A stretch of DNA of 64,000 nt from an uncultured Bradyrhizobium sp. (GTDB taxonomy: Bacteria; Pseudomonadota; Alphaproteobacteria; Rhizobiales; Xanthobacteraceae). A model generated the notes under the pieces. The model saw nothing but the letters and a program-made list of their open reading frames with translations. It was not told where the DNA came from and searched no databases. The DNA is taken from assembly GCF_947648125.1 (NCBI RefSeq), contig NZ_CANSMR010000015.1:62001-126000 (forward strand), written 5' to 3'. Shown here in pieces: positions 36,777 to 45,955 of the stretch (the stretch's first letter is position 1; every line of letters starts with the position of its first letter). The translations under genes were made by a program, and so were the position numbers.

Positions 36777-38969
36777 TCATTGCACGCGGATCACAACGGT
36801 ATCCGCTGCCCCCGTGGCGTCGATGACGGTGAGCCGCGCGAAGCCCGGCCCGGGCGGGTCGATCAGGCGCTGCCGCCGGCTGTCGATGTCCCCGGCTGAC
36901 ACACCGTTCACGAGTACCGTCAGCGGCAGCACCCCGCCGGCGACCTTGACCGGCATCGCTGCATGACCGCCCTCGGATTGATCGACGTCGATGCGTGAGC
37001 CGTTCAGCGGAAACTGGATGTGCGGCGCCTGATCGTAGCCGCTGCGGACCAGTTCGCCGAGCGGCCGGAACCGGCGCAGCGGCGGCGGCAGTTTTGCGTT
37101 GGAGGCGACCAGCACGCCCCGCGGCGGCTTCGGCAACGCCGCCGGGATCTTGCCGGTGCGCGCAAAGGCGTCGAACAGGATCGGTGCCGCCGCCGTGCGT
37201 CCAACCAGGCCCGGCACCGGTGCGCCATCCGGGCGGCCGACCCAGACCCCGATGGTGATGCGGCCGTCGAAGCCGACCGACCAAGCATCGCGATAGCCGT
37301 AGCTGGTGCCGGTCTTGAACGCGATCCGGTTGTGCACGCCGTTCTCCGGCGGCGGCGTGCCGAGCAGGGCGTTGCCGACCTGCCAGGCCGCGGCCTGATC
37401 CATCAGCCGCATCGTGTCGCGGCTGTCATTGGCTTGCATGATCTCGCGCAGCGGCTTTGTCGCACCGAGCCGCGCCAGACCCGAATAGAGCTGGGCGAGA
37501 TCCTGCAGCGTGACGCCGACGCCGCCGAGGCCCATCGCAAGGCCCGGTGCCTCGTCCTTCGGCAGCACGAGGTTGGTGCCGGCCTGTTTCAGCCGCGACG
37601 ACAGCCGGCTCGCGCCGACCCGGTCGAGCAGCGCGATCGCCGGCACGTTCAGCGACAATTGCAGCGCCTTGCGGATCGGCACCGTGCCCTGGAACGTCAT
37701 GTCGAAATTTTCCGGCGCGTAGGAGCCGAACCGGATCGGCCGATCCTCGATCAGGCTGTCGGGATGAACAAAACCATCCTCGAAGGCGAGGCCATAGATG
37801 AACGGCTTCAGCGTCGAGCCCGGCGAGCGCACCGCGCGCGTCATGTCGACCTGCCCGGCGCGCCGCTCGTCGAAATAATCCGCCGAGCCGACGCGCGCGA
37901 GCACGTCGCCCGTCTCGTTGTCGACCACGACGATCGCGACCGAGACGTCAGGCCCCTGCGCGATGGCGCGATCGCGCGCCAGCGCCTCCAGGTTCCGTTG
38001 CAGCGTGGCATCCAGCGTCAGCTTGATGACCGGCGCATCCTTCATCGTCGCGATCGCCTGATCGGACGAATGCGGCGCCAGGATCGGGATCTGCTTGCGC
38101 AGCTTCGGCACGGGCGTTGCCCGGGCCTGCGCGGCGTCGTCCTTCGACACCGCGCCGTCCTCGACCATGCGGTCGAGCACACGGTCGCGCGCGGCGTGCG
38201 CAGCTTCCGGATAACGATCGAGCCGCCGCCGCTCCGGCGACTGCGGCAACGCCACCAGCAATGCGGCTTCGGCGAGCGAGAGCCGCTTCGGCTCCTTGCC
38301 GAAATAGGCAATCGAGGCGGCGCGCACGCCCTCAAGATTGCCGCCGAACGGCGCCAGCGCGAGGTAGAGATCGAGAATCTGGTCTTTCGAAAGCTGCCGC
38401 TCCAGTTCAACCGCGCGCACCATCTGCCGCAGCTTGGCGTAGACCGAGCGCTGCTGCCGCGGCTCGATCAGCCGCGCCAGCTGCATCGTGATCGTCGAAC
38501 CGCCCGAGACGATATGGCCGCTTGTGAGGAGCTGGAAGCCGGCACGCGACAGCGCTAGCGGATCGACGCCGTGATGGGCGTAGAAGCGCTTGTCCTCGTA
38601 GGCGAACAACAGCTTCAGATAGCCGGGATCGACCGACGTCTTCGCATCGACCGGTAGCCGCCAGCGTCCATCCGCCATCGCATAGGCCCGCAACAGTTTT
38701 CCGTTTCGGTCGATCACCGTGGTGGAGACCTGCCGTGCCCCATCGAGTGGCAGAGGCCCGAGCGACACGACCCAGGCGGCGAACACACCGATGATCGCGA
38801 CGAGTACGACGGCCATCGCGGCAACGATGCGAAGGGCCAGCTGCTTGCCACGCCCGTCATGGCCGGGCTTGTCCCGGCCATCCACGTCTTTCTTCGCGGC
38901 AGCCGCAGACGTGGATGCCCGGGACAAGCCCGGGCATGACGACTGTTGCTGGTTCCCCCGCTCACTCAT
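36777..38969 (-). CDS. pbpC: Penicillin-binding protein 1C (bifunctional)
   Basis: A 730-aa class A PBP. After one membrane helix (about 47-68) comes the GT51 transglycosylase domain (AYEDKRFYAHHGVDP with E125; GGSTITMQLAR). The transpeptidase domain has SPGSTLKPF (catalytic S385, K388), SLNVPA and KTGTS. The C-terminal BiPBP_C domain (about 640-730) is specific to PBP1C. It overlaps the alpha-2-macroglobulin stop by 4 nt (ATGA), the usual partner. Residues 10-39 are coded by an interspersed palindromic repeat, so the cytosolic tail is unusual. Confidence 0.95.
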   Translation of the reverse strand: MSERGNQQQSSCPGLSRASTSAAAAKKDVDGRDKPGHDGRGKQLALRIVAAMAVVLVAIIGVFAAWVVSLGPLPLDGARQVSTTVIDRNGKLLRAYAMADGRWRLPVDAKTSVDPGYLKLLFAYEDKRFYAHHGVDPLALSRAGFQLLTSGHIVSGGSTITMQLARLIEPRQQRSVYAKLRQMVRAVELERQLSKDQILDLYLALAPFGGNLEGVRAASIAYFGKEPKRLSLAEAALLVALPQSPERRRLDRYPEAAHAARDRVLDRMVEDGAVSKDDAAQARATPVPKLRKQIPILAPHSSDQAIATMKDAPVIKLTLDATLQRNLEALARDRAIAQGPDVSVAIVVVDNETGDVLARVGSADYFDERRAGQVDMTRAVRSPGSTLKPFIYGLAFEDGFVHPDSLIEDRPIRFGSYAPENFDMTFQGTVPIRKALQLSLNVPAIALLDRVGASRLSSRLKQAGTNLVLPKDEAPGLAMGLGGVGVTLQDLAQLYSGLARLGATKPLREIMQANDSRDTMRLMDQAAAWQVGNALLGTPPPENGVHNRIAFKTGTSYGYRDAWSVGFDGRITIGVWVGRPDGAPVPGLVGRTAAAPILFDAFARTGKIPAALPKPPRGVLVASNAKLPPPLRRFRPLGELVRSGYDQAPHIQFPLNGSRIDVDQSEGGHAAMPVKVAGGVLPLTVLVNGVSAGDIDSRRQRLIDPPGPGFARLTVIDATGAADTVVIRVQ
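38855..38941. repeat. Palindromic repeat inside the 5' coding region of pbpC
   Basis: Two arms of about 35 nt (38855-38889 and 38907-38941) are inverted copies differing at two positions, with a 17-nt loop. The left arm opens CGTCATGGCCGGGCTTGTCC and the right arm closes GGACAAGCCCGGGCATGACG. In pbpC it is read as CPGLSRASTSAAAAKKDVDG-RDKPGHDG. This peptide is characteristic of a Bradyrhizobium intergenic repeat, by recall. The repeat is in frame, so the ORF stays open. Confidence 0.8.
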
Positions 38970-41900
38970 TTCGCCGGCTTCACCTCGACCGCACCGGTGC
39001 CGCTGCGACCGTAGCGCGAGGGGTTGTACATGTCCTCGACATAGGCCTGCGGCAACACGTATTTGCCCGGCGACACCGCGCGCACGACATAGGCGACGGT
39101 GAACACCGATTTGTCGTTGGCACCCCGGTCGATCGCCGCGGTGAAGCGGTCATCGCGGAACTCGGTGTTCTTCGGCTCGACGCCATCCTCGATCCACTCG
39201 AGCGTGCCGGAATCGCCCGACGACACTAGGTTCGGGTTGTCGATCTCAAGCCCGGCCGGCAGATAGTCGGCGACCATGATGTGACCGAATTCCGGCTTGG
39301 ATTCCGTCACCTTCAGGACAACCGCGAAGCGGTCGTTCTGTTTCGCCTTGGTGACGTCGGCCGGCTTGCCGTCGAGCGTGAAATAGCTGCGCTCGATCTT
39401 GAAGCCGTTGGAGGCCGCGGGCTCCGGCGTCACCGGCGAGCCCGACACCGAGACCACCGCCTGCACCGGCGCATCGCCGGTGTTGGTGATCTTGAGCGGC
39501 TGGCCAGTCATCTCCTCGGCCTTGTAGCTGCGATAGACCGCGGTCTTGACCGGCTGGCCGTTGATGTCGAGCGCCAGCGTCTCCCTGGCGAGCGCGCGGG
39601 CCGCCAGCACCATCCAGGCGTTCTCCTGCGTCGAGGTGTAGGGTGACAGCCCCCGCGCCGCCTCGACCCGCAACACGGCCTGCGTCAGCGTGGTGCGCGG
39701 CGCATTGCCCTCGCCTGCGAGCGAAACCAGCGCCGCTGCATCACGCAGCGCCGAGCCGTAATCGACCCGGCCGAACTCGAGCACCGGTTTGGGGTTCAGC
39801 GCGTCGAGCGCGGCACCATAGACCCGCTCGGCCCTCGCCTTGTCGCCGACCAGCGCCAGCGCCGCGGCAAGCTGCGCCTTGGAGATCGGCGTCGCCAGGT
39901 TGTTCAGCTTGGTATCGGCGAGATAGCGCAGATCGCCGATCGGCGCGGCGCCGTTGCGCGCAAGCACGTAGAGGCCGTAGGCCAGATCGCGGCCGCCATC
40001 CTTCTCCGGCTCGTTGGCATTGACCACCGAGTTCCTGACGCGGTCGAGAGCGTTCTTGAACAGCACGTCCGGCACCGCAAAGCCCTTTTCGCGGGCGCGG
40101 GTCAGGAAGTCCGTGACGTAGGCGTCGAGCCAGGCGTCGTCGCCGCCGGCCGACCACAGGCCGAACGAGCCGTTCGAGCCTTGCCGTGCCAGCAGACGCT
40201 CGATCGCGTCGCGGATGCGCTGGTCGACCGCGGTGTCCATCGCAAGATGGGCGCCGGCGGCGAGATCGTTGACATAGAGCAGCGGCAGCGCGCGGCTCGT
40301 GATCTGCTCCGAGCAGCCATAGGGGTAGCGGTCCAGCGCCTTCAGGATGCTGGCGGCATCGAGCGCGGTCGACAGGCTCGCCGAGATCGAGACGCTGCCG
40401 GTGCCCGGCACCAGATCGGAGAACATGTCCGAGGTCAGCGTCAAGCTCTCGCCCTTCGCCAGCGTACGGATCGAGCGGCGCGCGAGCACCTGCGTCGCCG
40501 GCTTGACGTCGAGCGCATAGTGCCGCGCCAGCGTCATCCCGTTCGGCCCTGAAATGTCGACGTCGAAATCGGCGCGCCCCGCGCCGCCGGCCTCGAGGCC
40601 GAGTGACAGCGAGGTGCGCTGCTTGGCGGCGAGCTTCACGGTCGTGGTCGGATTGCCGGAGGCCTTGATCGGCCCACTCGCCTTGACGCGGACGGCATAA
40701 TCGCCGGCGGCGCCTTCGACGTTGTCGATATCCATGCTGATGGTGCCCTTGTCACCGGTCAGCAGGAAGCGCGGCAACGTCGCGGTCACCACCACAGGAT
40801 CGCGCACGATCACGTCGATGTTGGCGCGGCCGAGCTTGGTGGCGCTCCACGCCACCGCCATCACCCGCGCCGTGCCGGCGAACTCGGGGATGTCGAAGCT
40901 CACCTCGGCGGTGCCGTCAGGACCGACCGTGACGATACCGGAATAGAGCGCCAGCGGCTTCTGCGTCGGCGGTGAGCCCTGCAGCTCGGCACCGGCGGCG
41001 TCACCACCGCTGCGGATCTGGCCGCGCGTGCCCTGCATCCCGTCGATCAGTTGGCCGTAGAGATCACGGATCTCGGCGGTCAGGCGGCGCTGACCGAGAT
41101 AATAGTCATCTGGCGCCGGCGGCTTGTAGTTGGTCAAATTGAGAATGCCGACATCGACCGCGGCCAGCACCACCTTGGCGTCCTCACCGGGATTGAGCCC
41201 GCCGAGCTTGACCGGGATCTTCAGCGTCGTGCCCGGCCGCACCAATGCGAGCGGCGAAAGCTCGACGGCAAGCGTGCGTGCCTTCTTGTCGATGCCGAAC
41301 CATTTCAGCCCGATCGCGCGGCCCGGCATGCGCCCGGCGGCGGCATCGAGCGGACGGCGCAGCGTCGTCATGACATACGCACCGGTGCCCCAGTCCTTGC
41401 CGACCGGAAGCTTGACCTGCTGGGTGCCCTCCTTGACGTCGAAGCTTTGGGTCGTCAGCAGGCGGTCGCCCAGCACGTAGACCGTGAGCTTGCCGGCCGT
41501 GCGCGCGTTGACCGACACCGTCATGGTGTCGCCGGACTGGTATTCCGGCTTGTCGATCGAGGTTTCGAGCAGATCGGGCGTGTCTGCGCTGCCGTCGGAA
41601 TACCAGCCGACATCGAACTGCACCGAGGTCACCGGACCGTCGGCGTCGGTCGATTTCACATCGAGCCGGTAGCGGCCGGGCTGCGGCTGGAAGGTCAGGC
41701 GCATCGGCTTGTCGGCCGCGAGGTTGACGTCGCCATCAGCGACGCGGCGGGTCGACTTGACCGGCTCATACTGCCAGGACGAGTTCTGGCGATACCATTG
41801 ATAGCGCGACTCCAGCTTCAACAGCTCGTAGCGCAGCCCGTTGCGCGACAGCTGCTTGCCGTCGGGCGCGACGAACACAACGTCGAACTCGGCCTTGTCG

Positions 41901-44173
41901 CCCTCGGCCACGCTCTTGTCGCCGAAGAGCGGCTTGACGCCGATCAGCGAGGCCGCTGGGGCCACCGGCAGCACGATCTTGCGCTCGACCGAACGGCCGC
42001 CGGTCTCCGCCATGCGGATGAAGATCTGGGCTTCCTGCGGCCGGGTCGAAGCCGGGACCTTGTTGAGCTTGACCGGGAAGCTGGCCGCGCCATTGGCATC
42101 GGCCTCCGGCAGGTCCTCGATCGGGGTCCGCTCGTTGCTCGCGGTCTGCTCGTCGTCGACGCCGAACTGGTAGCCGGCGTAGCCGGGCCGGCCGGCTGCG
42201 CTAGGTGCGACCAGCATGTCGCCTTCGAGCTGCAGGCCCGAGGCCGGCGCGCCATAGAGGAAATGGCCGGAGACCTGAAGTTCCACTGGAACTTCAGCTT
42301 TGATCACTTTCTCCTTGCTGGTCAGGTCGAATTCGATCCGTTCCGGGATGTAATCCTCGACCATGAAGGTGGTCTCGCCGACCGACGAGCCCTTGGGGTC
42401 GGTAAAGACGCGCGCCCGCCAGGTCCCCGTCGGCACCGCGGAGTTCAGCGCCACCGCCAGCATTCGGCCGCCGGCACCCTGGTCGGGCAGCACGGTGCGG
42501 CGGAATTCGACGCCGTCGGGTCGCTCGATCACCATGGTCAGCGGCGTCCCGGTCAGGGCGTTGCCCTGTCCGTCGCGCAGCAGCGCGGTCAAATAGACGG
42601 TCTCGTTGGAGCGGTAGACGCCGCGCTCGGCGTAGACGAAGGCGTCCGCGCCGGCCGGGGTCGCCCGCCCTGCGACGCCGCGGTCGGTGAGGTCGAAAGC
42701 GTTGGTCTTCAGGCTCAGGAAGGCGTAGTCGGCCTTCTCGCCCGTCACCGTCAGCAGCGCGGGCGACAATCCGCCCTCGCCGCGCGCCAGCCCCTGCTCG
42801 AACAGCACATGGCCTGCCGCATCGGTCTTGCGGGTGGCCAGGATCTCGTTGTTGCGGGCGACCAGCTTCACTTCGGCATTGGCGACCGCTTCGGTCGAGG
42901 CCAGCGAGTTGACGAAGACGTGGATACCGTCGTTGCCGGAGAACGCCGACAGGCCCATGTCGGAGACGATGAACCATTGCGTCGCCAGCGTGCCATCGTC
43001 GTCGCTGCCCGGCCCCTTGGCCGCAGCGGTCATGACGTAGACACCCGGCTGCAGGTCGCCGAGCGCCTGGTCGACCGGAAATGCGGTCACGACGTCCTGG
43101 TTCAGCGTGGTGGCGGTGGCGAGCTCGCCGGACCACACCTTGACGCCGCGCTGGTCGCCGAGATCGGAGAGCTGATAGCGGCTCAGCGTGCTCTGGAAGT
43201 CGCTGTCGATCACGGTGTTGATGAGGTTGCGGTCGCCGATCCGGAACACGTTGACCGTGACCGCCGGCGTGTTGACGCTGACCACCGGGATACCGCGCTG
43301 GCCGGTCCGCGGCAGCACATAGGCGCGCCCGGTGAACCGCACCAACGGCTTGCGGTCGCGGACATAGATGTTGAACTCGGCTGATTTCGGCAGGGTCTCC
43401 TTGACGGTCGATGGCAGGCCGGCGCGCAGATTGATGTTGTAGCGCTCGCCGTGCTTCAACCCGTCGACGCAGAGCTGCTGGCCTTCCGCCGACAAAGCCG
43501 GCTTGTCGGTGCCGGCCAGCGCGAGATACGGCGCGAAGTCGACGCGCTTGGCGAGTTCCTCGGAGAACTGGAAGCAGGCCCGCGGCGAGGCTGCATCGGA
43601 ATCGACGGTATAATCGAGCAGCCGGAAGCCGTGCTCGTCGCGCATCTTCTCATACTGGCCCCGCACATCGGCCACCTCGCGCAGGTCGAGCGACAGCCGC
43701 AGCGCGTCGAGCGCCGGACGCCACAGCTTGCGCTCCGCGAGCGCCTTGCCGAGCACGGCCAGCGAATCGGCCTCCTCGCCCGCATTGCCGGCTCGCTGAT
43801 AGGCGATGTAGGCGGCGGTGGAGGCGCGCTCCATCAGGAAGGTCTGTTCGCTGGAGCTGGCCGACCGGATCTGGAAGACGGTTTTGGCAAGCCGCAGCCA
43901 GTTGGCGCCGTCCTCGGGCGCGGTTGCCGCGATCTGGCCGAGGATCGTGAGCCCGCCCCGGAAATCATTGCGCTTGAAGGCTGCGTCCGCGTCGGTGCGC
44001 AAGGTCGCGGCCGACTTGTTGACGGCGCCCGCCTCGCTCTTGATCTGGGCCTCCAGCTTGATCGCGGAATCGGCGAGATCGTCGCGCTTGAAGGCCTTGT
44101 CGGCGGCCTGGGCGCTCACCAGGCCGAGCGCCAGCGTGGCGCAAACTGCGACCGCACGAACCAATCCGATCAT
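38966..44173 (-). CDS. Alpha-2-macroglobulin family protein (YfhM/ECAM-like)
   Basis: A 1735-aa periplasmic protease trap. A Sec signal peptide (LVRAVAVCATLALGLVSAQA) is cleaved before ADKAFKRDD; there is no lipobox, unlike the E. coli lipoprotein. Tandem MG domains fill the first two thirds and include a bait region. The thioester motif CSEQ is at 1287-1290 (YPYGCSEQITSRALPLLY), followed by the TED helices (LLARQGSNGSFGLWSAGGDD) and the C-terminal MG10 domain. The ATG at 44173 follows CAGGAGCT. It is cotranscribed with pbpC, which suggests guarding and repairing the envelope together. Confidence 0.95.
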   Translation of the reverse strand: MIGLVRAVAVCATLALGLVSAQAADKAFKRDDLADSAIKLEAQIKSEAGAVNKSAATLRTDADAAFKRNDFRGGLTILGQIAATAPEDGANWLRLAKTVFQIRSASSSEQTFLMERASTAAYIAYQRAGNAGEEADSLAVLGKALAERKLWRPALDALRLSLDLREVADVRGQYEKMRDEHGFRLLDYTVDSDAASPRACFQFSEELAKRVDFAPYLALAGTDKPALSAEGQQLCVDGLKHGERYNINLRAGLPSTVKETLPKSAEFNIYVRDRKPLVRFTGRAYVLPRTGQRGIPVVSVNTPAVTVNVFRIGDRNLINTVIDSDFQSTLSRYQLSDLGDQRGVKVWSGELATATTLNQDVVTAFPVDQALGDLQPGVYVMTAAAKGPGSDDDGTLATQWFIVSDMGLSAFSGNDGIHVFVNSLASTEAVANAEVKLVARNNEILATRKTDAAGHVLFEQGLARGEGGLSPALLTVTGEKADYAFLSLKTNAFDLTDRGVAGRATPAGADAFVYAERGVYRSNETVYLTALLRDGQGNALTGTPLTMVIERPDGVEFRRTVLPDQGAGGRMLAVALNSAVPTGTWRARVFTDPKGSSVGETTFMVEDYIPERIEFDLTSKEKVIKAEVPVELQVSGHFLYGAPASGLQLEGDMLVAPSAAGRPGYAGYQFGVDDEQTASNERTPIEDLPEADANGAASFPVKLNKVPASTRPQEAQIFIRMAETGGRSVERKIVLPVAPAASLIGVKPLFGDKSVAEGDKAEFDVVFVAPDGKQLSRNGLRYELLKLESRYQWYRQNSSWQYEPVKSTRRVADGDVNLAADKPMRLTFQPQPGRYRLDVKSTDADGPVTSVQFDVGWYSDGSADTPDLLETSIDKPEYQSGDTMTVSVNARTAGKLTVYVLGDRLLTTQSFDVKEGTQQVKLPVGKDWGTGAYVMTTLRRPLDAAAGRMPGRAIGLKWFGIDKKARTLAVELSPLALVRPGTTLKIPVKLGGLNPGEDAKVVLAAVDVGILNLTNYKPPAPDDYYLGQRRLTAEIRDLYGQLIDGMQGTRGQIRSGGDAAGAELQGSPPTQKPLALYSGIVTVGPDGTAEVSFDIPEFAGTARVMAVAWSATKLGRANIDVIVRDPVVVTATLPRFLLTGDKGTISMDIDNVEGAAGDYAVRVKASGPIKASGNPTTTVKLAAKQRTSLSLGLEAGGAGRADFDVDISGPNGMTLARHYALDVKPATQVLARRSIRTLAKGESLTLTSDMFSDLVPGTGSVSISASLSTALDAASILKALDRYPYGCSEQITSRALPLLYVNDLAAGAHLAMDTAVDQRIRDAIERLLARQGSNGSFGLWSAGGDDAWLDAYVTDFLTRAREKGFAVPDVLFKNALDRVRNSVVNANEPEKDGGRDLAYGLYVLARNGAAPIGDLRYLADTKLNNLATPISKAQLAAALALVGDKARAERVYGAALDALNPKPVLEFGRVDYGSALRDAAALVSLAGEGNAPRTTLTQAVLRVEAARGLSPYTSTQENAWMVLAARALARETLALDINGQPVKTAVYRSYKAEEMTGQPLKITNTGDAPVQAVVSVSGSPVTPEPAASNGFKIERSYFTLDGKPADVTKAKQNDRFAVVLKVTESKPEFGHIMVADYLPAGLEIDNPNLVSSGDSGTLEWIEDGVEPKNTEFRDDRFTAAIDRGANDKSVFTVAYVVRAVSPGKYVLPQAYVEDMYNPSRYGRSGTGAVEVKPAK

Positions 44174-44413
44174 GATGGAGCTCCTGAACGCCCCGCGGTC
44201 GACCGCCGCGTTGGGGTTAAAAAATGCGCGAAAAGGTGACCGAGTGAAGGCGCTGACATGAATGGACGAAAACGTCGCAGATTGCATTGCCGACATTCCT
44301 TCGACCGGCCCCGGCGGCAGCGTGATGCCGGCCCGGCGGGCTGGTCTGGCCAACACAGGGCGGGACCCCTGCTCGCCTTTGTCGTCCGATCACAAAAATC
44401 GGTTCGGACGGAC

Positions 44414-44441
44414 TTGGCGGAAAGGCGGATTTTTCATATTG
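44414..44441 (+). promoter_or_regulatory. Possible promoter of tRNA-Arg
   Basis: TTGGCG (44414-44419) and CATATT/ATATTG (44435-44441) are 15-16 nt apart, ending 21 nt before the tRNA. Upstream (44174-44413) holds the A2M leader and no gene; a GC hairpin (GCGG-TCGA-CCGC) at about 44196-44207 lies just ahead of the A2M ribosome site. Confidence 0.35.
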
Positions 44442-44462
44442 CGGATGCTACAAGGCGGCCAC

Positions 44463-44539
44463 GGTCCCGTAGCTCAACTGGATAGAGTAGCGGATTTCTA
44501 CTCCGCGGGTTGCAGGTTCGAATCCTGCCGGGATCGCCA
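44463..44539 (+). tRNA. tRNA-Arg (anticodon TCT)
   Basis: A plus-strand 77-nt cloverleaf. The acceptor GGTCCCG pairs with CGGGATC, then G and encoded CCA. The anticodon stem GCGGA/TCCGC encloses TTTCTAC (TCT). The T arm GCAGGTTCGAATCCTGC is perfect. The T-rich ATTTTTC that follows may end the transcript. Confidence 0.95.
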
Positions 44540-44686
44540 AATCCGAATCGTCCCTTTATTTTTCAATCACTTGCGCCGATGTTAGCGACCGCACTTGTGG
44601 CGTTAGCCACTGGCTGGTGTGCTTGCGCCGCGCGCGATTTCACCAGCCTGGTGAATTTCTGTATTTCAGTTGACGATTTGCCAAAT

Positions 44687-44983
44687 TCAAATAGGTGAAA
44701 CTCTAGCCATTCCCCAAAGGAGACCAATCCGCGCGGCTGGCCTTCGCAGGACCAGCCGCCAATCAGAGATGTGGCGCACGCGCCGCAGCTCCATCATGTG
44801 CGTGCATTTGGTCAAGCCCTTTAGGAGGAGCATTCCACTGCCGTAGACCTTCAGCGTCGACGGCTGGACCAGTATGTGATCGGCGCGGTACGCGAAGTCG
44901 TTCCGCCTCGGGGTGATGCCGCCGAACTCGATCTGGTCGACAATGATCCGGCCGATGTTGCCGGAGATGCGGCGGGGTCTAGA
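44687..44983 (-). pseudogene. Possible remnant of an unknown gene next to tRNA-Arg
   Basis: A stop-free minus-strand frame of 99 codons encodes natural-looking sequence (ISGNIGRIIVDQIEFGGITP, then AYRADHILVQPSTLKVYGSG). It has no plausible start: upstream it runs straight into the terminator of the lipoprotein gene. Its tail is less protein-like. It may be a decayed, 5'-truncated gene. I do not recognise the family. The rest of 44540-45009 is non-coding and partly AT-rich. Confidence 0.3.
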
Positions 44984-45009
44984 ACGTCTCTGCTTTGGCC
45001 CCCCCCAGG

Positions 45010-45042
45010 AAAAATCAAAGAGGCGCGCCGGAGCGGGCCTCT
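45010..45042 (-). terminator. Rho-independent terminator of the glycine-zipper lipoprotein gene
   Basis: On the minus strand, AGAGGC-c-CGC-tccg-GCG-c-GCCTCT is followed by TTGATTTTT, 22 bp after the stop at 45065. Confidence 0.8.
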
Positions 45043-45064
45043 CTGTCTCCCCGATCGGTCGGCC

Positions 45065-45391
45065 TCAGTACTGGTGACGATAGTAGCGCTCATCGCACTC
45101 GGCGACATAGATGCTTCCGTCCGGAGCGCGATAGCGGCACATGGTGCGGCCGGCGTACTGCTGTTGCTGCTGCGTCGAATTGGCAACGGCGATACCGAGC
45201 AATGCACCCGCACCCGCGCCGAGAACTGTGCCGGCGGTGTTTCGGCCGATGGCTTGACCAATCAACGCCCCACTGGCCGCGCCCAGGCCCGCGCCAGCCA
45301 ATGTGCGTTGATCTTGCGGGGTTTGCGCGCAACCGGCAAGTGATGTGCCAAGGGCCACCATGCCGACGGCAGCGATCTTTAGAATGTTCAT
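45065..45391 (-). CDS. Glycine-zipper (YMGG-like) lipoprotein
   Basis: A 108-aa lipoprotein. Lipobox SLAGC gives mature CAQTPQDQRTLAGAG. Two glycine-zipper stretches (GLGAASGALIGQAIG and TVLGAGAGALLGIAVANS) resemble outer-membrane-associated 17-kDa-antigen-like proteins. Then come a QQQQQY run and a cysteine-bearing tail (MCRYRAPDGSIYVAECDERY). It probably sits in the outer membrane or periplasm. Exact role unknown. Confidence 0.85.
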   Translation of the reverse strand: MNILKIAAVGMVALGTSLAGCAQTPQDQRTLAGAGLGAASGALIGQAIGRNTAGTVLGAGAGALLGIAVANSTQQQQQYAGRTMCRYRAPDGSIYVAECDERYYRHQY

Positions 45392-45420
45392 GATGATCCT
45401 TCGTGTCGAAAGTGCACTAA

Positions 45421-45463
45421 TATAAAAGCGCCGTCGCGCCGGGTTGAGGATCGGCGCGACGGC
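45421..45463 (-). terminator. Strong terminator hairpin upstream of the lipoprotein gene
   Basis: A 12-bp perfect stem GCCGTCGCGCCG/CGGCGCGACGGC (45430-45441, 45452-45463) with a 10-nt loop. Minus-strand reading is followed by GCTTTTATA. It lies 30 nt before the 45391 start and about 170 nt after the gene at 45632, so it probably ends that transcript. Confidence 0.7.
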
Positions 45464-45631
45464 TTCTCATGCGAGTGAGTTTCCAGAAGCTTGCGGGCGT
45501 TTTGCGCTACGCACCCCCGCTGCGTTGAGCACACTGTTGCGGTGATCAGTTAACAAGTGCTTGAGGACAGACGCAGGTGTCCGGAGATCGCAGCGTCAGG
45601 TTGCCGCTTCGGTTGATGCGGTTGCTCCACC

Positions 45632-45955
45632 CTAATCGTCGTCATCGTCCCAACCCGACACGCTGCGATAATCGTCGTCGCAATTGCGATATCGGTATCG
45701 AGGAGCGTAGTAGCCGTTGTCATAGCCGCTGTAGTAGCGGCGATATGTCGGATATTCGCTATAACCGCGATACGAGGGATAGACCTGCGCCTCGGATGCC
45801 AGTGCGCCGCCAATAAGACCACCGACGATCAGGCCGCCGATCAGCGCACCGTTTCGGCCATCATGTGCCTGGGCTGGCGCGGAGCCGGCGAACAGCGTCG
45901 CCGCTACCGCGAGCGCAGAGAGACCACCGAAAAGGACTTTCTTAAACGACGACAT
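45632..45955 (-). CDS. Small secreted glycine-zipper protein with Tyr/Arg/Asp-rich tail
   Basis: A 107-aa protein. The signal peptide ends at PAQA-HDG. A glycine zipper (NGALIGGLIVGGLIGGALAS) follows, then a tyrosine- and arginine-rich tail (PSYRGYSEYPTYRRYYSGY) ending in an acidic run (WDDDDD). Secreted proteins of this design are common in rhizobia, with no known function. Start at ATG 45955 after an AGGAGGCGA-type site. Confidence 0.8.
   Translation of the reverse strand: MSSFKKVLFGGLSALAVAATLFAGSAPAQAHDGRNGALIGGLIVGGLIGGALASEAQVYPSYRGYSEYPTYRRYYSGYDNGYYAPRYRYRNCDDDYRSVSGWDDDDD

Noticed and set aside
41051-43384. 777-codon frame antisense to the alpha-2-macroglobulin gene
   Set aside because: Mirror of a high-GC coding strand; the translation is Arg/Asp/His/Gln-rich and repetitive.
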